Source: Komagataeibacter xylinus
GTDB lineage: Bacteria > Pseudomonadota > Alphaproteobacteria > Acetobacterales > Acetobacteraceae
Length of the DNA: 64,000 nucleotides
Direction of reading: 5' to 3'
Assembly: GCF_031081985.1 (NCBI RefSeq)
Contig: NZ_JARWSK010000005.1
Coordinates: 1-64,000, forward strand
In this document: piece after piece, positions 8,142 to 16,834 of the stretch
Position numbering within the stretch: the stretch's first letter is position 1
Layout: every line of letters starts with the position of its first letter
Program-made: the position numbers and the translations under genes
The notes under the pieces: generated by a model
Told to the model about the DNA's origin: nothing
The model's input: only the letters and a program-made list of their open reading frames with translations
Database searches by the model: none

Positions 8142-9374
8142 ATGAGCCGCATGTCTTTACAGCACGGGATTCTGGCCAAGCTGCGTCCCACAACCATGGA
8201 CCGCTACCTGCTGCGGCAGGTCGTGCCGCCGTTTTCCATCGCGCTGGGCGTGGTCATGTCCGCCCTGCTGCTGGAGCGGCTTCTGGTGCTGTTCAACATG
8301 CTGGCTGCCAATGGCAGTTCCATGAAGACATTCTTCGGCCTGCTCAGCGACCTGATCCCCCATTACCTGGGGCTCGCACTCCCGGCGGCCATGTGCGTGA
8401 GCGTGTTTTCCATTATCCGGCGCATGAGCGCCAACCATGAAATTGATGCCCTGACGGCCAGCGGGGTCTCGATCTTCCGCATCTGCCAGCCCTTCGTGCT
8501 GACAGGGGCGGTGTTTGGCGTGCTGGCCTTCTCGCTCTATGGCTTCATCCAGCCTTACGCGCGCTACGACTACCGCTCGGCCTTCTATTTCGCCAGCCAT
8601 GCGGGCTGGACGCCGCACCTGCAGTCCAAGATGTTCGCCATATCCGATGACATCATGCTCACGGCCGAGAACGTGGACCATGCGGGGTCGCGGCTGTTCC
8701 ATGTCTTTATCCGTGACAATTCGGACAAGTCGCGCGTGCGCTACATTACCGCGCAGAAGGGTTACCTGTACAATCCCGCCGACGGCTCACGCATGCGGCT
8801 TGACCTCGTCAACGGCACCATCGTAACCGACACGCCCGACAAGCCCCCCACCATCACCGGCTTTACCCGCACCACCCGCCTCATTTCCGGCGAGGCCAAG
8901 CTTGATGATGAAGCCTATCGCAAACGCGGCGAGACAGAACGCGAACTGACCTTGCCAGAACTGTATTACGGCATACGGCACGGCTACCCCGGCATCAGCC
9001 CGTCCTACATGCTGGCCGAACTGCACTTCCGCCTCGCGCGCACGGCCGCCATTCCGTTCATTCCCATCCTGGCCTGCGCGCTTGCGGGCGTGCGCAAGCG
9101 CCAGAAGGGCAATCCCGGCCTGGCCATTGCCGCCATCACGCTGGTCAGCTTTGACCACACGCTGCAGATGGGCATGAGCTTCGTCGCCAACATGCACATG
9201 TCGCCGCTGCTGGTCATCTGGCTGCCTACGGTCATTTTCGCCGTAGTGTGCGTCGGCATGCTGATCCGGCAGGCAGGCGGCCTGCGCACCCTGCTCTCGC
9301 CGGGGCCGCGCCTGCCGCCACGCCAACTTTCGGCAGATGGCCTGCCGCGACGGATGCAGGAAAAAGAGGCATGA
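8142..9374 (+). CDS. LptF-like lipid export permease
   Basis: This 410-residue YjgP/YjgQ-family inner-membrane protein has three N-terminal membrane helices (about 25-45, 65-90 and 115-135), a periplasmic beta-jellyroll-like middle and three C-terminal helices. The early MDRYLLRQVVPPF start of helix 1 is characteristic. LptF and LptG with LptB2 extract lipopolysaccharide from the inner membrane. The housekeeping pair usually sits beside lptD, surA or pdxA. Here it lies amid sphingolipid genes and overlaps its partner by ATGA, so export of a sphingolipid is a reasonable inference. No ATPase gene accompanies it, so it would borrow one. Confidence 0.8.
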   Translation: MSRMSLQHGILAKLRPTTMDRYLLRQVVPPFSIALGVVMSALLLERLLVLFNMLAANGSSMKTFFGLLSDLIPHYLGLALPAAMCVSVFSIIRRMSANHEIDALTASGVSIFRICQPFVLTGAVFGVLAFSLYGFIQPYARYDYRSAFYFASHAGWTPHLQSKMFAISDDIMLTAENVDHAGSRLFHVFIRDNSDKSRVRYITAQKGYLYNPADGSRMRLDLVNGTIVTDTPDKPPTITGFTRTTRLISGEAKLDDEAYRKRGETERELTLPELYYGIRHGYPGISPSYMLAELHFRLARTAAIPFIPILACALAGVRKRQKGNPGLAIAAITLVSFDHTLQMGMSFVANMHMSPLLVIWLPTVIFAVVCVGMLIRQAGGLRTLLSPGPRLPPRQLSADGLPRRMQEKEA

Positions 9375-10477
9375 AGCTACGCCTGCGCCTGGCCAGCGGC
9401 ACGGTCCTGCTCGGGTATATCTCGCGTGAGTTGCTGGCCAAGGTGTTCACCACGACCATCATCGTCGTGGCGCTGATGGAAATCCTGGCCCTGCTGGAAC
9501 AGGTGACCGAAATCATGCACCGTCACCTTGGCCTGTCCGGGGTATTGTACTACGCGGTCATGCACCTACCGCTCCTGTTCGGCAACGCCATGCCCATAGC
9601 CGTGCTGATTGGTGCGCTGCTGACGCTGCTGCAACTGACGACATCGAACGAAATCTCGATCATGCGGGCGGCCGGCCTGTCCACCCCGGGGCTGATCAAG
9701 CTGTGCCTGCCCACCATACTCGGCCTTGGCGTGCTGTGCGGGGTGGTCAATGACCAGATCACGCCGCGCTCGGAGCAGCACCTCGCCGAATGGTGGAACG
9801 CCACGACCCCCGATGCCGCGACGGTATGGCACAACTACTGGCTGCGCGCGCATGATGACCTGATCAACATCAACTACCTTTCGCGTGGCGGGCAGGCGCT
9901 TGACGGGGTCTCGGTCTATCACCGCGACCACCAGAGCCTGCTGCAGAAGGTCACCACCCTGCGCGACGTGCATTACATCCATGGCCACTGGTATGGCACG
10001 CCCACGCGGGTGGTAAGCGTGATCAGCCCGACCCACGTCGAACTGCTCGACACGCCTGCGCAGCCCGTGCGCCTTGACTGGCCCGATACGCTCACGCCCG
10101 GCTACGTGATGCAGATTACCGTCAGTTTAACCCAGTCCATCGGCACCATGCTGGCCGAGCAGAACGATACCATGCCCTCCAGCCAGTCGCCCTCGTTTTT
10201 CATAACCGAAATACTGGGACGCATCATGTTACCGGTCACGTTCGCGGTAATGCTGTTACTCGCCGTGCCGGTGGTCTATATCCCCCCCCGGGCTGGCACG
10301 CGCAGCTGGTTACCCATATGGTGCCTTGGCGCGGGCCTGCTGTTTGTCGTGTTCCAGGGGCTGCTCCGCGCGCTTGGCAATGCGGGAACATTGCCCTCGC
10401 TTATGGCGATATTCGTCGGGATCCTGATTTTCATCCTTGGCGTCATCACCGTGCTACTGAGGATCGAAGAGCGATGA
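9371..10477 (+). CDS. LptG-like lipid export permease
   Basis: This 368-residue second YjgP/YjgQ permease starts at the ATGA overlap with the LptF-like gene. The upstream extension of the frame from 9248 is not used. It has an N-terminal helix starting LLGYISRELLAKVF, two more helices, a periplasmic middle domain (about 125-255) and three C-terminal helices ending in VLLRIEER. It is the partner subunit of the preceding protein. Its stop overlaps the hydroxylase start (ATGA), tying transport and lipid modification into one transcript. Sequence alone does not separate an LPS role from a sphingolipid role. Confidence 0.8.
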   Translation: MKLRLRLASGTVLLGYISRELLAKVFTTTIIVVALMEILALLEQVTEIMHRHLGLSGVLYYAVMHLPLLFGNAMPIAVLIGALLTLLQLTTSNEISIMRAAGLSTPGLIKLCLPTILGLGVLCGVVNDQITPRSEQHLAEWWNATTPDAATVWHNYWLRAHDDLININYLSRGGQALDGVSVYHRDHQSLLQKVTTLRDVHYIHGHWYGTPTRVVSVISPTHVELLDTPAQPVRLDWPDTLTPGYVMQITVSLTQSIGTMLAEQNDTMPSSQSPSFFITEILGRIMLPVTFAVMLLLAVPVVYIPPRAGTRSWLPIWCLGAGLLFVVFQGLLRALGNAGTLPSLMAIFVGILIFILGVITVLLRIEER

Positions 10478-11256
10478 TTACAAATACCCTGAAGAACAGT
10501 TCCATCCGCACAGGCCGCAGCTTCGACCTGGGCAAGATGAACCTGTCCCAGCTCTGGATTGCCTACCTCACCTACCCCACCATCATCCTGTATTTCGTGC
10601 TGGCCATCGCCAGTTACGCGGTCATGGTGCACACCTACACGTCGTTCGCGCCGGTCGCCATCAGCATCGCGGCGGTGATGCTGGTCTACCCGCTGGTCTG
10701 GTATGGCATCCATCGCTTCATCCTCCATGGGCGGTTCCTGTACCGCATGAAATGGAGCGCCACCCTGTGGAAGCGCATCCATTTCGATCACCATCAGGAT
10801 CCCCACCTGCTTGACGTGCTGTTCGGCTCGCCGCTCAACACCATTCCCACCATCGCCATCGTCACCATTCCCATCGGCTACGCCATTGGCGGGCTGGCAG
10901 GTTCGGGTGCCGCCTTTGGCGCGGGGCTGACCATTACGTGCATCTATGAATTCTTCCACTGCATCCAGCACCTGAACTACAAGCCGCGCATGCGCTGGAT
11001 CCAGTTGATGAAGCAGCGCCACGTTCTGCATCACTTCCATAACGAGAACGGCAATTACGGCATCACCAGCTTCGTGGCCGACCGCATCTTCCACAGCTAT
11101 TACCCCGATGCCCGTGGCTGCCCGCGCAGCCCCACCGTGTTCAACCTTGGCTATGACATCGAGGAAGCCCATCGCTACCCCTGGGTGATGGAAGAGACCG
11201 GCTCCCCCCCGCGCGACCGCCCCGATGGCGCCAACACCACCCGGAACGCGGCGTGA
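10474..11256 (+). CDS. Fatty acid hydroxylase / sterol desaturase superfamily protein
   Basis: This 260-residue integral membrane di-iron enzyme has four hydrophobic segments and His boxes: HRFILH (about 80), RIHFDHH (about 104), FFHCIQH (about 155) and KQRHVLHHFH (about 180). The family hydroxylates or desaturates lipid chains using two irons held by these His residues. Acetic acid bacteria are reported to contain ceramides with hydroxylated acyl chains, so a ceramide or long-chain-base hydroxylase is likely here. The exact position hydroxylated is unknown. It overlaps both neighbours (ATGA before, GTGA after). Confidence 0.8.
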   Translation: MITNTLKNSSIRTGRSFDLGKMNLSQLWIAYLTYPTIILYFVLAIASYAVMVHTYTSFAPVAISIAAVMLVYPLVWYGIHRFILHGRFLYRMKWSATLWKRIHFDHHQDPHLLDVLFGSPLNTIPTIAIVTIPIGYAIGGLAGSGAAFGAGLTITCIYEFFHCIQHLNYKPRMRWIQLMKQRHVLHHFHNENGNYGITSFVADRIFHSYYPDARGCPRSPTVFNLGYDIEEAHRYPWVMEETGSPPRDRPDGANTTRNAA

Positions 11257-12038
11257 GCACGGACATGGCGCTGAATGTTCTCATCCTGGCGGGCAGCAGG
11301 CCGGGGCGGCCCGACCCCATGGCGCAGGCGGCGGGTATTTCGCACAAGGCCCTGCTGCCGGTTGGCGGCAGCCCCATGATCAGCCGGGTCATCACCGCCC
11401 TCCAGTCGGTCGAGGCCATTGGCAGGATCGCCATCTGCATCGAGCGCCCCGAGGTGCTCGCGGGCATCGTGCCCGACAACGTGACCTTCATCCCCCCCGC
11501 CTCCGGGCCGAGTTCCAGCGTGATGAAGGCGCTGGACACGCTGGGCACGCCGCTGCTGGTCACCACCGCCGACCATGCCCTGCTCGAGCCCGCCTGGGTG
11601 CGCAGCTTCGTGCTCAAGGCACAGGAAAGCGGGGCCGACGTGGCCGCAGGCATTGCGATGGAACGCGATATCCTGCGCGATGTGCCGGGCACCAAGCGCA
11701 CCATGATCCGTCTGGCTGATGGCGCCTTCTCGGGCTGCAACATGTTCCTGTTCCGCACGCCTGCCGCGGCCGGCGTGATCCGGCTGTGGCAGAAGCTCGA
11801 GGCCGACCGCAAGAACCCGCTTAAAATGGCGCGTACGCTTGGCCTGGGCATCCTGCTGCGCTTTGTGCTGCGCCGCCTGACCCGTGCGGATGTATGCCGC
11901 CGCATCGGCCAGCTTTCACACGCGCGGGTGGCCATGATCGAGCTGCCCAACGGGCGCGCCGCCGTGGATGTGGACAAGCCCGCCGACCTTGAACTGGTCA
12001 CGCACCTGCTCGCATCCCACCCCCTGCCCGCGACCTGA
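11253..12038 (+). CDS. MobA-like nucleotidyltransferase
   Basis: This 261-residue protein has a GTG start in the GTGA overlap with the hydroxylase gene. The N-terminus LNVLILAGSRPGR with KALLPVGGSPMI resembles NTP-transferase (GT-A/MobA-like) enzymes, and TTADHALL near residue 107 would be the metal-binding acidic motif. The C-terminal VDVDKPADLELV is typical of the family. Such enzymes transfer a nucleotide to a small phosphorylated molecule. By position it may activate the polar head group of the sphingolipid. Molybdenum cofactor synthesis is unlikely because no mo genes are near. Confidence 0.65.
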   Translation: MSTDMALNVLILAGSRPGRPDPMAQAAGISHKALLPVGGSPMISRVITALQSVEAIGRIAICIERPEVLAGIVPDNVTFIPPASGPSSSVMKALDTLGTPLLVTTADHALLEPAWVRSFVLKAQESGADVAAGIAMERDILRDVPGTKRTMIRLADGAFSGCNMFLFRTPAAAGVIRLWQKLEADRKNPLKMARTLGLGILLRFVLRRLTRADVCRRIGQLSHARVAMIELPNGRAAVDVDKPADLELVTHLLASHPLPAT

Positions 12039-12056
12039 TGCCCACGCCCTGACGCC

Positions 12057-12557
12057 ATGCACCGTCCATCCGCGCCACAGCTTCAGTCCGCCATCCGCAC
12101 GGGTGTCAGCCAGATGTGCCGGATGCATGGGTGGGCGGTCCTGCATGAATTCGTCCTGCCTGATCGCAGGCGGGCCGATATCATGGCCCTGACACCGCAG
12201 GGCGACCTTTTATGCATCGAGATCAAGTCCGGCCTGCCGGATTTTCGCGCCGACCATAAATGGCCCGATTACCTGCAATGGTGCGACCAGCTCTATTTCG
12301 CGGTCAACCAGGACTTTCCCCACCACATCCTGCCGCAGACAGCCGGGCTCGTGATCGCCGCCACCCGGCCTGCTGCCGCGCAGGCAGCCACCTGCATGGA
12401 CTGCGCCATCATCCACCACCCGCAGCGCAGCCCGCTTGCCGCCGCACGCAGGCGCAAGCTCACGCTACAGTTCGCCATGCAGGCCGCCGAACGGCTGGGC
12501 CGGGTTGACATGCCGCAGGTGGAACATGCGGTGAAAACGGCGTTACGTGTAGAATAG
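12057..12557 (+). CDS. mmcB: MmcB family DNA repair protein
   Basis: This 166-residue protein has the PD-(D/E)XK-like core RRADIMAL ... CIEIKSG (about 38-62) and a Trp/Tyr-rich middle. It matches MmcB, an alphaproteobacterial putative endonuclease induced in the SOS response of Caulobacter. It follows the nucleotidyltransferase gene by 18 bases, so it may be read through from the sphingolipid operon, but its function is unrelated. No LexA-type site was recognised upstream. Confidence 0.82.
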   Translation: MHRPSAPQLQSAIRTGVSQMCRMHGWAVLHEFVLPDRRRADIMALTPQGDLLCIEIKSGLPDFRADHKWPDYLQWCDQLYFAVNQDFPHHILPQTAGLVIAATRPAAAQAATCMDCAIIHHPQRSPLAAARRRKLTLQFAMQAAERLGRVDMPQVEHAVKTALRVE

Positions 12558-12583
12558 AGTTCCTTCCACAAGAAAGGTTACCC

Positions 12584-13372
12584 ATGTCACAGGCCATCCT
12601 GACCCGCTTTGAAGCCGCCCGCTCCGTCGTGCGCGATGCCGCCGCCCTCGCCATGAAAATGCGCCCTGCCCCCGGCGGCCCCAAGGGCACCCAGAAAAGT
12701 GCTCAGGACTGGCTGACCGAAACCGATGGAGCGGTGGAAGCCTTCATCTCCGAGCGAATCGGCATGCTGTTCCCCGAGGATGGCTTTCAGGGCGAGGAAG
12801 AAGGCCGCACCCGTACCGGCAGCCTGCGCTGGGTGGTGGACCCGATCGATGGCACCTCAAACTACGCGCGCGGCCGCAATCGCTGGTGCATCTCGCTGGG
12901 CCTGATGGATGGCGACACCCCCGTGGCCGGCATTATCGAGGCCCCGATGCTGGGCGAGACCTATACGGCGGTAAAGGGGCATGGCGCATTCCTTAACGGC
13001 GCGCGCATCCAGGCCTCCCCCGTGACCGACCCCGCCACCTCCCTGATCGAGATGGGCTGGAGCAACCGGGTGCCGCCGGGCGTGTTCCAGGAAAAGATCG
13101 ACGCCATCCTGAACCTTGGCGCCATGCCACGCTCGGGCGGCTCAGGCGCCATTGCCCTGGCTGAGGTCGCCTGCGGGCGGCAGGACGGCTATCTGGAAAT
13201 TCGCATCAACCTGTGGGATGTGGCCGCCGCCCTCGTGCTGCTGGAGGAGGCAGGGGCGAAGGTCTCACCCTTCCTGCGCGATGGCGGGCTTGAGGATGGC
13301 ATCCATATCCTTGCCGCAGCCCCCGGCATTGCCGATGCCCTGTCGCAGGCGGTAGGCGTCTCCCTTAAATAA
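12584..13372 (+). CDS. Inositol monophosphatase family protein
   Basis: This 262-residue Mg-dependent, Li-sensitive-type sugar phosphatase has E-E at GEEEG (about 67-71), the metal motif WVVDPIDGTSNY (about 84-95) and the late INLWDVAAALVL block. The nearest functional classes are SuhB (inositol-1-phosphatase), histidinol-phosphatase and CysQ; the motifs do not decide among them. An AGAAAGG ribosome binding site sits just before the ATG. It is preceded by mmcB, 26 bases away, and followed by a separate secreted protein gene. Confidence 0.82.
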   Translation: MSQAILTRFEAARSVVRDAAALAMKMRPAPGGPKGTQKSAQDWLTETDGAVEAFISERIGMLFPEDGFQGEEEGRTRTGSLRWVVDPIDGTSNYARGRNRWCISLGLMDGDTPVAGIIEAPMLGETYTAVKGHGAFLNGARIQASPVTDPATSLIEMGWSNRVPPGVFQEKIDAILNLGAMPRSGGSGAIALAEVACGRQDGYLEIRINLWDVAAALVLLEEAGAKVSPFLRDGGLEDGIHILAAAPGIADALSQAVGVSLK

Positions 13373-13498
13373 CGGCAATATAGGGCTGGATCATGCCACG
13401 CAGGCTTGCCTTGAGAGCCATGATTCAGCCATGAACACAGACCACTCCAGTGCACGGACCGTTTTGTTGGATCAGCCGTGACGAATCGGAAAGGGAGC

Positions 13499-14311
13499 AT
13501 GGGTTTGCACAAGTTTCATCTCATCAGGACGTCACTCGCCACGCTGGCCCTGATGATGCCGCTGCACGCCGCGATGGCCGCCAGCATGGAAGAAGAACAG
13601 AGCCTGGTGGACCGTGCCACGCTGACCGTGCGCGACATGTTCTCAGGCGCCACGGCGGGCAGCAAGGTTACCCGTTATCTCGCCGAATCGCGTGGCGTGA
13701 TTGTCTGCCCCTCGGTGTTCCGCATGTCGATCGCCTTCGGCGGCGGCGGCGGCGGTTGCGTGTTCCTGACGCGTGATGCCCATGGCTCGTGGTCCGACCC
13801 GGCCTTCTACCGCATGTCATCGGCCAATTTTGGCCTCCAGCTCGGCATGCAGGATGTGCAGGTGATGCTGTTCGTCATGACGGATCAGGGCGTGCAGTCG
13901 CTGCTCGACAGCCAGATGAAGCTGAGCGCGGATGTCGGCACGTCCTTCGCCTCATCAGGCTCGGGGCTTGAAGCGGGCACGGCGGGCGAGCACAACACAT
14001 CCATCAAGGGCGTGCAGAAATCCAAGGGCCTGTTTGCAGGAGCCGCCCTTGGCGGCTCCAAGATGCGGGTCAACAGTGCCGCCAACCGCGCCTATTACAA
14101 CCAGATTGTAGGCCCTGAGGATATTGTTGTGTCCATGCGGGTGAACAATTCGGGGGCTGACCCGCTGCGCTCCGCCCTGACCGAGGTGCTGGCCACCGCG
14201 CAAAGCCGCCCGGACAAGAATGGCCAGACCAGTAATACGACGCAGACCCAGCAGCCGATGACAACCGCGCCGTCTGGCTCGGTAAGCAGCCAGAACCTGC
14301 CTGCTCAGTAA
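13499..14311 (+). CDS. Secreted SYLF (Ysc84-type) domain protein
   Basis: This protein of about 270 residues has a signal peptide (LIRTSLATLALMMPLHAAMAAS) and a SYLF/DUF500 lipid-binding domain with the Gly-rich IAFGGGGGGCVFL stretch and LSADVGTSFASSGSG. Three starts are possible: GTG 13478, ATG 13499 and TTG 13505. The AAGGGAG at 13491-13497 is one base from the ATG but seven from the TTG, so the TTG may be the true start. The Ser/Thr/Gln-rich tail is low complexity. SYLF proteins bind phosphoinositides in eukaryotes; the bacterial role is unclear. A dispersed repeat with a stem-loop follows. Confidence 0.78.
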   Translation: MGLHKFHLIRTSLATLALMMPLHAAMAASMEEEQSLVDRATLTVRDMFSGATAGSKVTRYLAESRGVIVCPSVFRMSIAFGGGGGGCVFLTRDAHGSWSDPAFYRMSSANFGLQLGMQDVQVMLFVMTDQGVQSLLDSQMKLSADVGTSFASSGSGLEAGTAGEHNTSIKGVQKSKGLFAGAALGGSKMRVNSAANRAYYNQIVGPEDIVVSMRVNNSGADPLRSALTEVLATAQSRPDKNGQTSNTTQTQQPMTTAPSGSVSSQNLPAQ

Positions 14312-14343
14312 GAGATTACCTGAAAACCAGAGAATATTCGGGT

Positions 14344-14410
14344 GCCGCCTTTATTTAAAAGGCGGCATTCCTTTTGAAGCCTGATGAAAAAGCTTCACCA
14401 GACACTTTCT
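14344..14410 (+). repeat. Dispersed intergenic repeat, copy 1
   Basis: A palindrome GCCGCCTT ... AAGGCGGC (14344-14366) is followed by a GAAGC ... GCTTC inverted pair and the core AAAAAGCTTCACCAGA, then CACTTT. The same arrangement recurs at 46004-46071 and, reversed, at 54927-54999. Here it lies between the convergent SYLF and mltG genes and probably also serves as their terminator. Confidence 0.7.
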
Positions 14411-14411
14411 G

Positions 14412-15416
14412 TCATTGGTGCTCAGACTGGCCCGCGACTGCGCGCCTGCTGGCCCGGAAGGCCGCCACGTGGCGATTATGGTCATCGAGCGTGCTGGTAA
14501 AATCATGCCCGCCCAGACCATTGGCCACGAAATAAAGCTGGTCGCCCTGAGCCGGATGGGCGGCGGCATAAAGCGCTGCCATGCCAGGCGAGCAGATCGG
14601 CCCCGGCGGCAGGCCAGCAATCACGTAGGTATTGTAAGCCGTAGGCTGCTGCAGGTCGGCACGGGAGAGCGCATGCCCCAGCGGCCCTGCCCCCTTGTTC
14701 AGCCCATAAACCACGGTCGGGTCGGACTGAAGCCGCATGCCCTGATGCAGGCGGTTGAGAAACACACGCGCCACCACGGGGCGTTCGGAGGCGATGGCCG
14801 TTTCACGCTCGATCATGGAGGCCAGCACCAGCAGGTCATGGCGGTTGACGATGGCCGGATCCACCTCGCGGTTTTCCCATGCCTGGTCAATGGCGCGGTC
14901 CATGGCGTGCTGCATGCGCGCCAGCATCTGCGCGCGCGGCATGCCCCATTCGTAATCATAGGTCAGCGGCATGACCGATCCCTCATCGGGGAAGGGAAAG
15001 CTGCCATCCATAAAGGGCGCATGTTCCAGCAGGTTCGCGATCTGGATGGCGGAGAGCCCCTCCGGCACGGTCAGCCTGTGCACGACCGGCTTGCCATGCC
15101 GCAACACCAGCAGCACCTGATGGATGGAGGCATGGGCGGGAAAGACCAGCTCGGCAGCATGAAACGCGCCATCCACCCGTGTCAGCACGGTAGCGGCCTC
15201 GAACACCTTCTGCGCAAGCCAGCCCTGCTCGATGATACCCGCCGCCTGCAGGCTGGTCAGGACCTGTTCTGTCCCGCCATGGGGCACGACCTGCGTGCGC
15301 TGCTGTGCCAGCGGGCCGGGGGCATTGTACTGCCGCACGCCGATGAACAGGGTGCCCAGACCTGACAGCACCAGCACGAGAAATGCCAGCCCACATACCG
15401 CCAGAACCCTGCGCAC
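14412..15416 (-). CDS. mltG: Endolytic murein transglycosylase MltG
   Basis: This 334-residue YceG-family protein has one N-terminal membrane anchor (about 4-26), a LysM-like region and a catalytic domain with the Glu in ASMIERETA (about 204). VFLNRL, LQSDPTVVYG and YNTYVIAGLPPGPI are hallmark blocks. It cleaves nascent glycan strands in the periplasm and is thought to terminate their elongation. It lies downstream of fabF, the usual order in this class (acpP-fabF-mltG). It ends next to a dispersed repeat that separates it from the convergent SYLF gene. Confidence 0.93.
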   Translation of the reverse strand: MRRVLAVCGLAFLVLVLSGLGTLFIGVRQYNAPGPLAQQRTQVVPHGGTEQVLTSLQAAGIIEQGWLAQKVFEAATVLTRVDGAFHAAELVFPAHASIHQVLLVLRHGKPVVHRLTVPEGLSAIQIANLLEHAPFMDGSFPFPDEGSVMPLTYDYEWGMPRAQMLARMQHAMDRAIDQAWENREVDPAIVNRHDLLVLASMIERETAIASERPVVARVFLNRLHQGMRLQSDPTVVYGLNKGAGPLGHALSRADLQQPTAYNTYVIAGLPPGPICSPGMAALYAAAHPAQGDQLYFVANGLGGHDFTSTLDDHNRHVAAFRASRRAVAGQSEHQ

Positions 15417-15473
15417 ACCCGCTCCTTCGCCCTATGCCTGAAATAAAAAGGGGCGCCCTCAGGCGCCCCGGTC

Positions 15474-16757
15474 CTACACGCCGCGCAGGATGATGCTGGC
15501 GTTGGTGCCGCCAAAGCCGAAGCTGTTGGACAGGATGGTGTCGATCTTGCGCTCCTGCGCCGTGTGCGCAACCCGGTCGATCACGCTCTCGCGTGAGGGA
15601 TTGTCGAGGTTGAGCGTGGGCGGGGCCACATTATCGCGAATGGCGAGGATGGAATAGATCGCCTCGACCGCGCCTGCGGCACCAAGCAGATGCCCCGTGG
15701 CCGATTTGGTGGACGACATGGCCAGCTTGCGCGCATCATCGCCAAACAGGCGCTCGACGGCATCAAGCTCAAGGTCATCGGCCATGGTGGAGGTGCCATG
15801 CGCGTTGACGTACTGAATGTCAGCCGTGGTCAGGCCCGCGCTGCGCAGCGCGTTCTGCATGGCGCGGAACGCCCCTTCATGGCCTGCGGCAGGCGCCGTG
15901 ATGTGGTGCGCATCGCCCGACATGCCATAACCGATCACCTCGGCATAGATCTTGGCACCGCGCGCCTTCGCGTGCTCGTATTCTTCCAGCACCACGATAC
16001 CCGCACCCTCACCCATCACGAAACCATCGCGGTCACGATCCCACGGGCGGGAAGCCTTTTCCGGGGTGTCATTGAAGTGGGTGGACAGCGCCTTGGCGGA
16101 GCAGAACCCCGCAATGCCCAGCGGGCACACGGCGGCCTCGGCACCACCAGCCACCATCACGTCGGCATCGCCGAGCATGATCATGCGCGCGGCATCGCCA
16201 ATGGCGTGCACGCCGGTGGCGCAGGCGGTCACGACCGAATGATTCGGCCCCTTGAATCCGTATTTGATCGAGACATGCCCGGAGACCAGGTTGATCAGGG
16301 CGGACGGAATGAAGAAAGGCGAAAGCCTGCGGGCCCGGCCTTCCTTTACCGTCACGGATGCCTCGTAGATGGTCTGAAGACCGCCGATGCCTGCGCCGAT
16401 CATAACGCCGGTGCGGCAGCGATCCTCTTCCGATTCCGGCTTCCAGCCTGAATCCTCGACCGCCTCGGTAGCCGCGACAAGACCGAGATGGATGAAGCGG
16501 TCCATCTTCTTCTGGTCCTTGACGGGCACCCAGTCCGAAAGGGTCAGGCCGCCACTTTCCGTAGGCCCTGCGGGCACTTCGCCCGCAACCTGCGCGGGCA
16601 GGTCAGAGGCATCGAACGATGAGATACGGCCAAAGCCGTTCTCTCCGGCCACGATACGCGACCAGTTGCGCTCAACACCCAGTCCGAGTGGGCTGACCAT
16701 ACCCATACCGGTTACGACAACACGCCGCTGTCCAGACATTGATCCGGTAGACTGCAT
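15474..16757 (-). CDS. fabF: Beta-ketoacyl-ACP synthase II
   Basis: This 427-residue condensing enzyme extends acyl-ACP chains with malonyl-ACP. The Cys-His-His triad is visible: TACATGVH (Cys179), NAHGTST and SATGHLLGAAG. The ATG at 16757 follows an AGGAAGCAGGG ribosome binding site; the TTG just before it is not needed. Genes upstream are acpP, fabG and fabD on the same strand. A hairpin at the acpP stop may reduce read-through into fabF. Confidence 0.97.
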   Translation of the reverse strand: MQSTGSMSGQRRVVVTGMGMVSPLGLGVERNWSRIVAGENGFGRISSFDASDLPAQVAGEVPAGPTESGGLTLSDWVPVKDQKKMDRFIHLGLVAATEAVEDSGWKPESEEDRCRTGVMIGAGIGGLQTIYEASVTVKEGRARRLSPFFIPSALINLVSGHVSIKYGFKGPNHSVVTACATGVHAIGDAARMIMLGDADVMVAGGAEAAVCPLGIAGFCSAKALSTHFNDTPEKASRPWDRDRDGFVMGEGAGIVVLEEYEHAKARGAKIYAEVIGYGMSGDAHHITAPAAGHEGAFRAMQNALRSAGLTTADIQYVNAHGTSTMADDLELDAVERLFGDDARKLAMSSTKSATGHLLGAAGAVEAIYSILAIRDNVAPPTLNLDNPSRESVIDRVAHTAQERKIDTILSNSFGFGGTNASIILRGV

Positions 16758-16812
16758 CAACCCGCCCTGCTTCCTGAAAGTAACGATACCTGACTGAATT
16801 CGTAATAACTAT

Positions 16813-16834
16813 TGATCGACAAACGGGTCGATCA
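16813..16834 (-). terminator. Hairpin overlapping the acpP stop codon
   Basis: TGATCGAC, six-base loop, GTCGATCA: an 8 bp perfect stem whose first bases include the acpP TGA. In the leftward direction it is followed by AATAGTTATTACG rather than a clean U run. It may be a partial terminator or stability element that keeps acpP mRNA more abundant than fabF mRNA. Confidence 0.4.
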
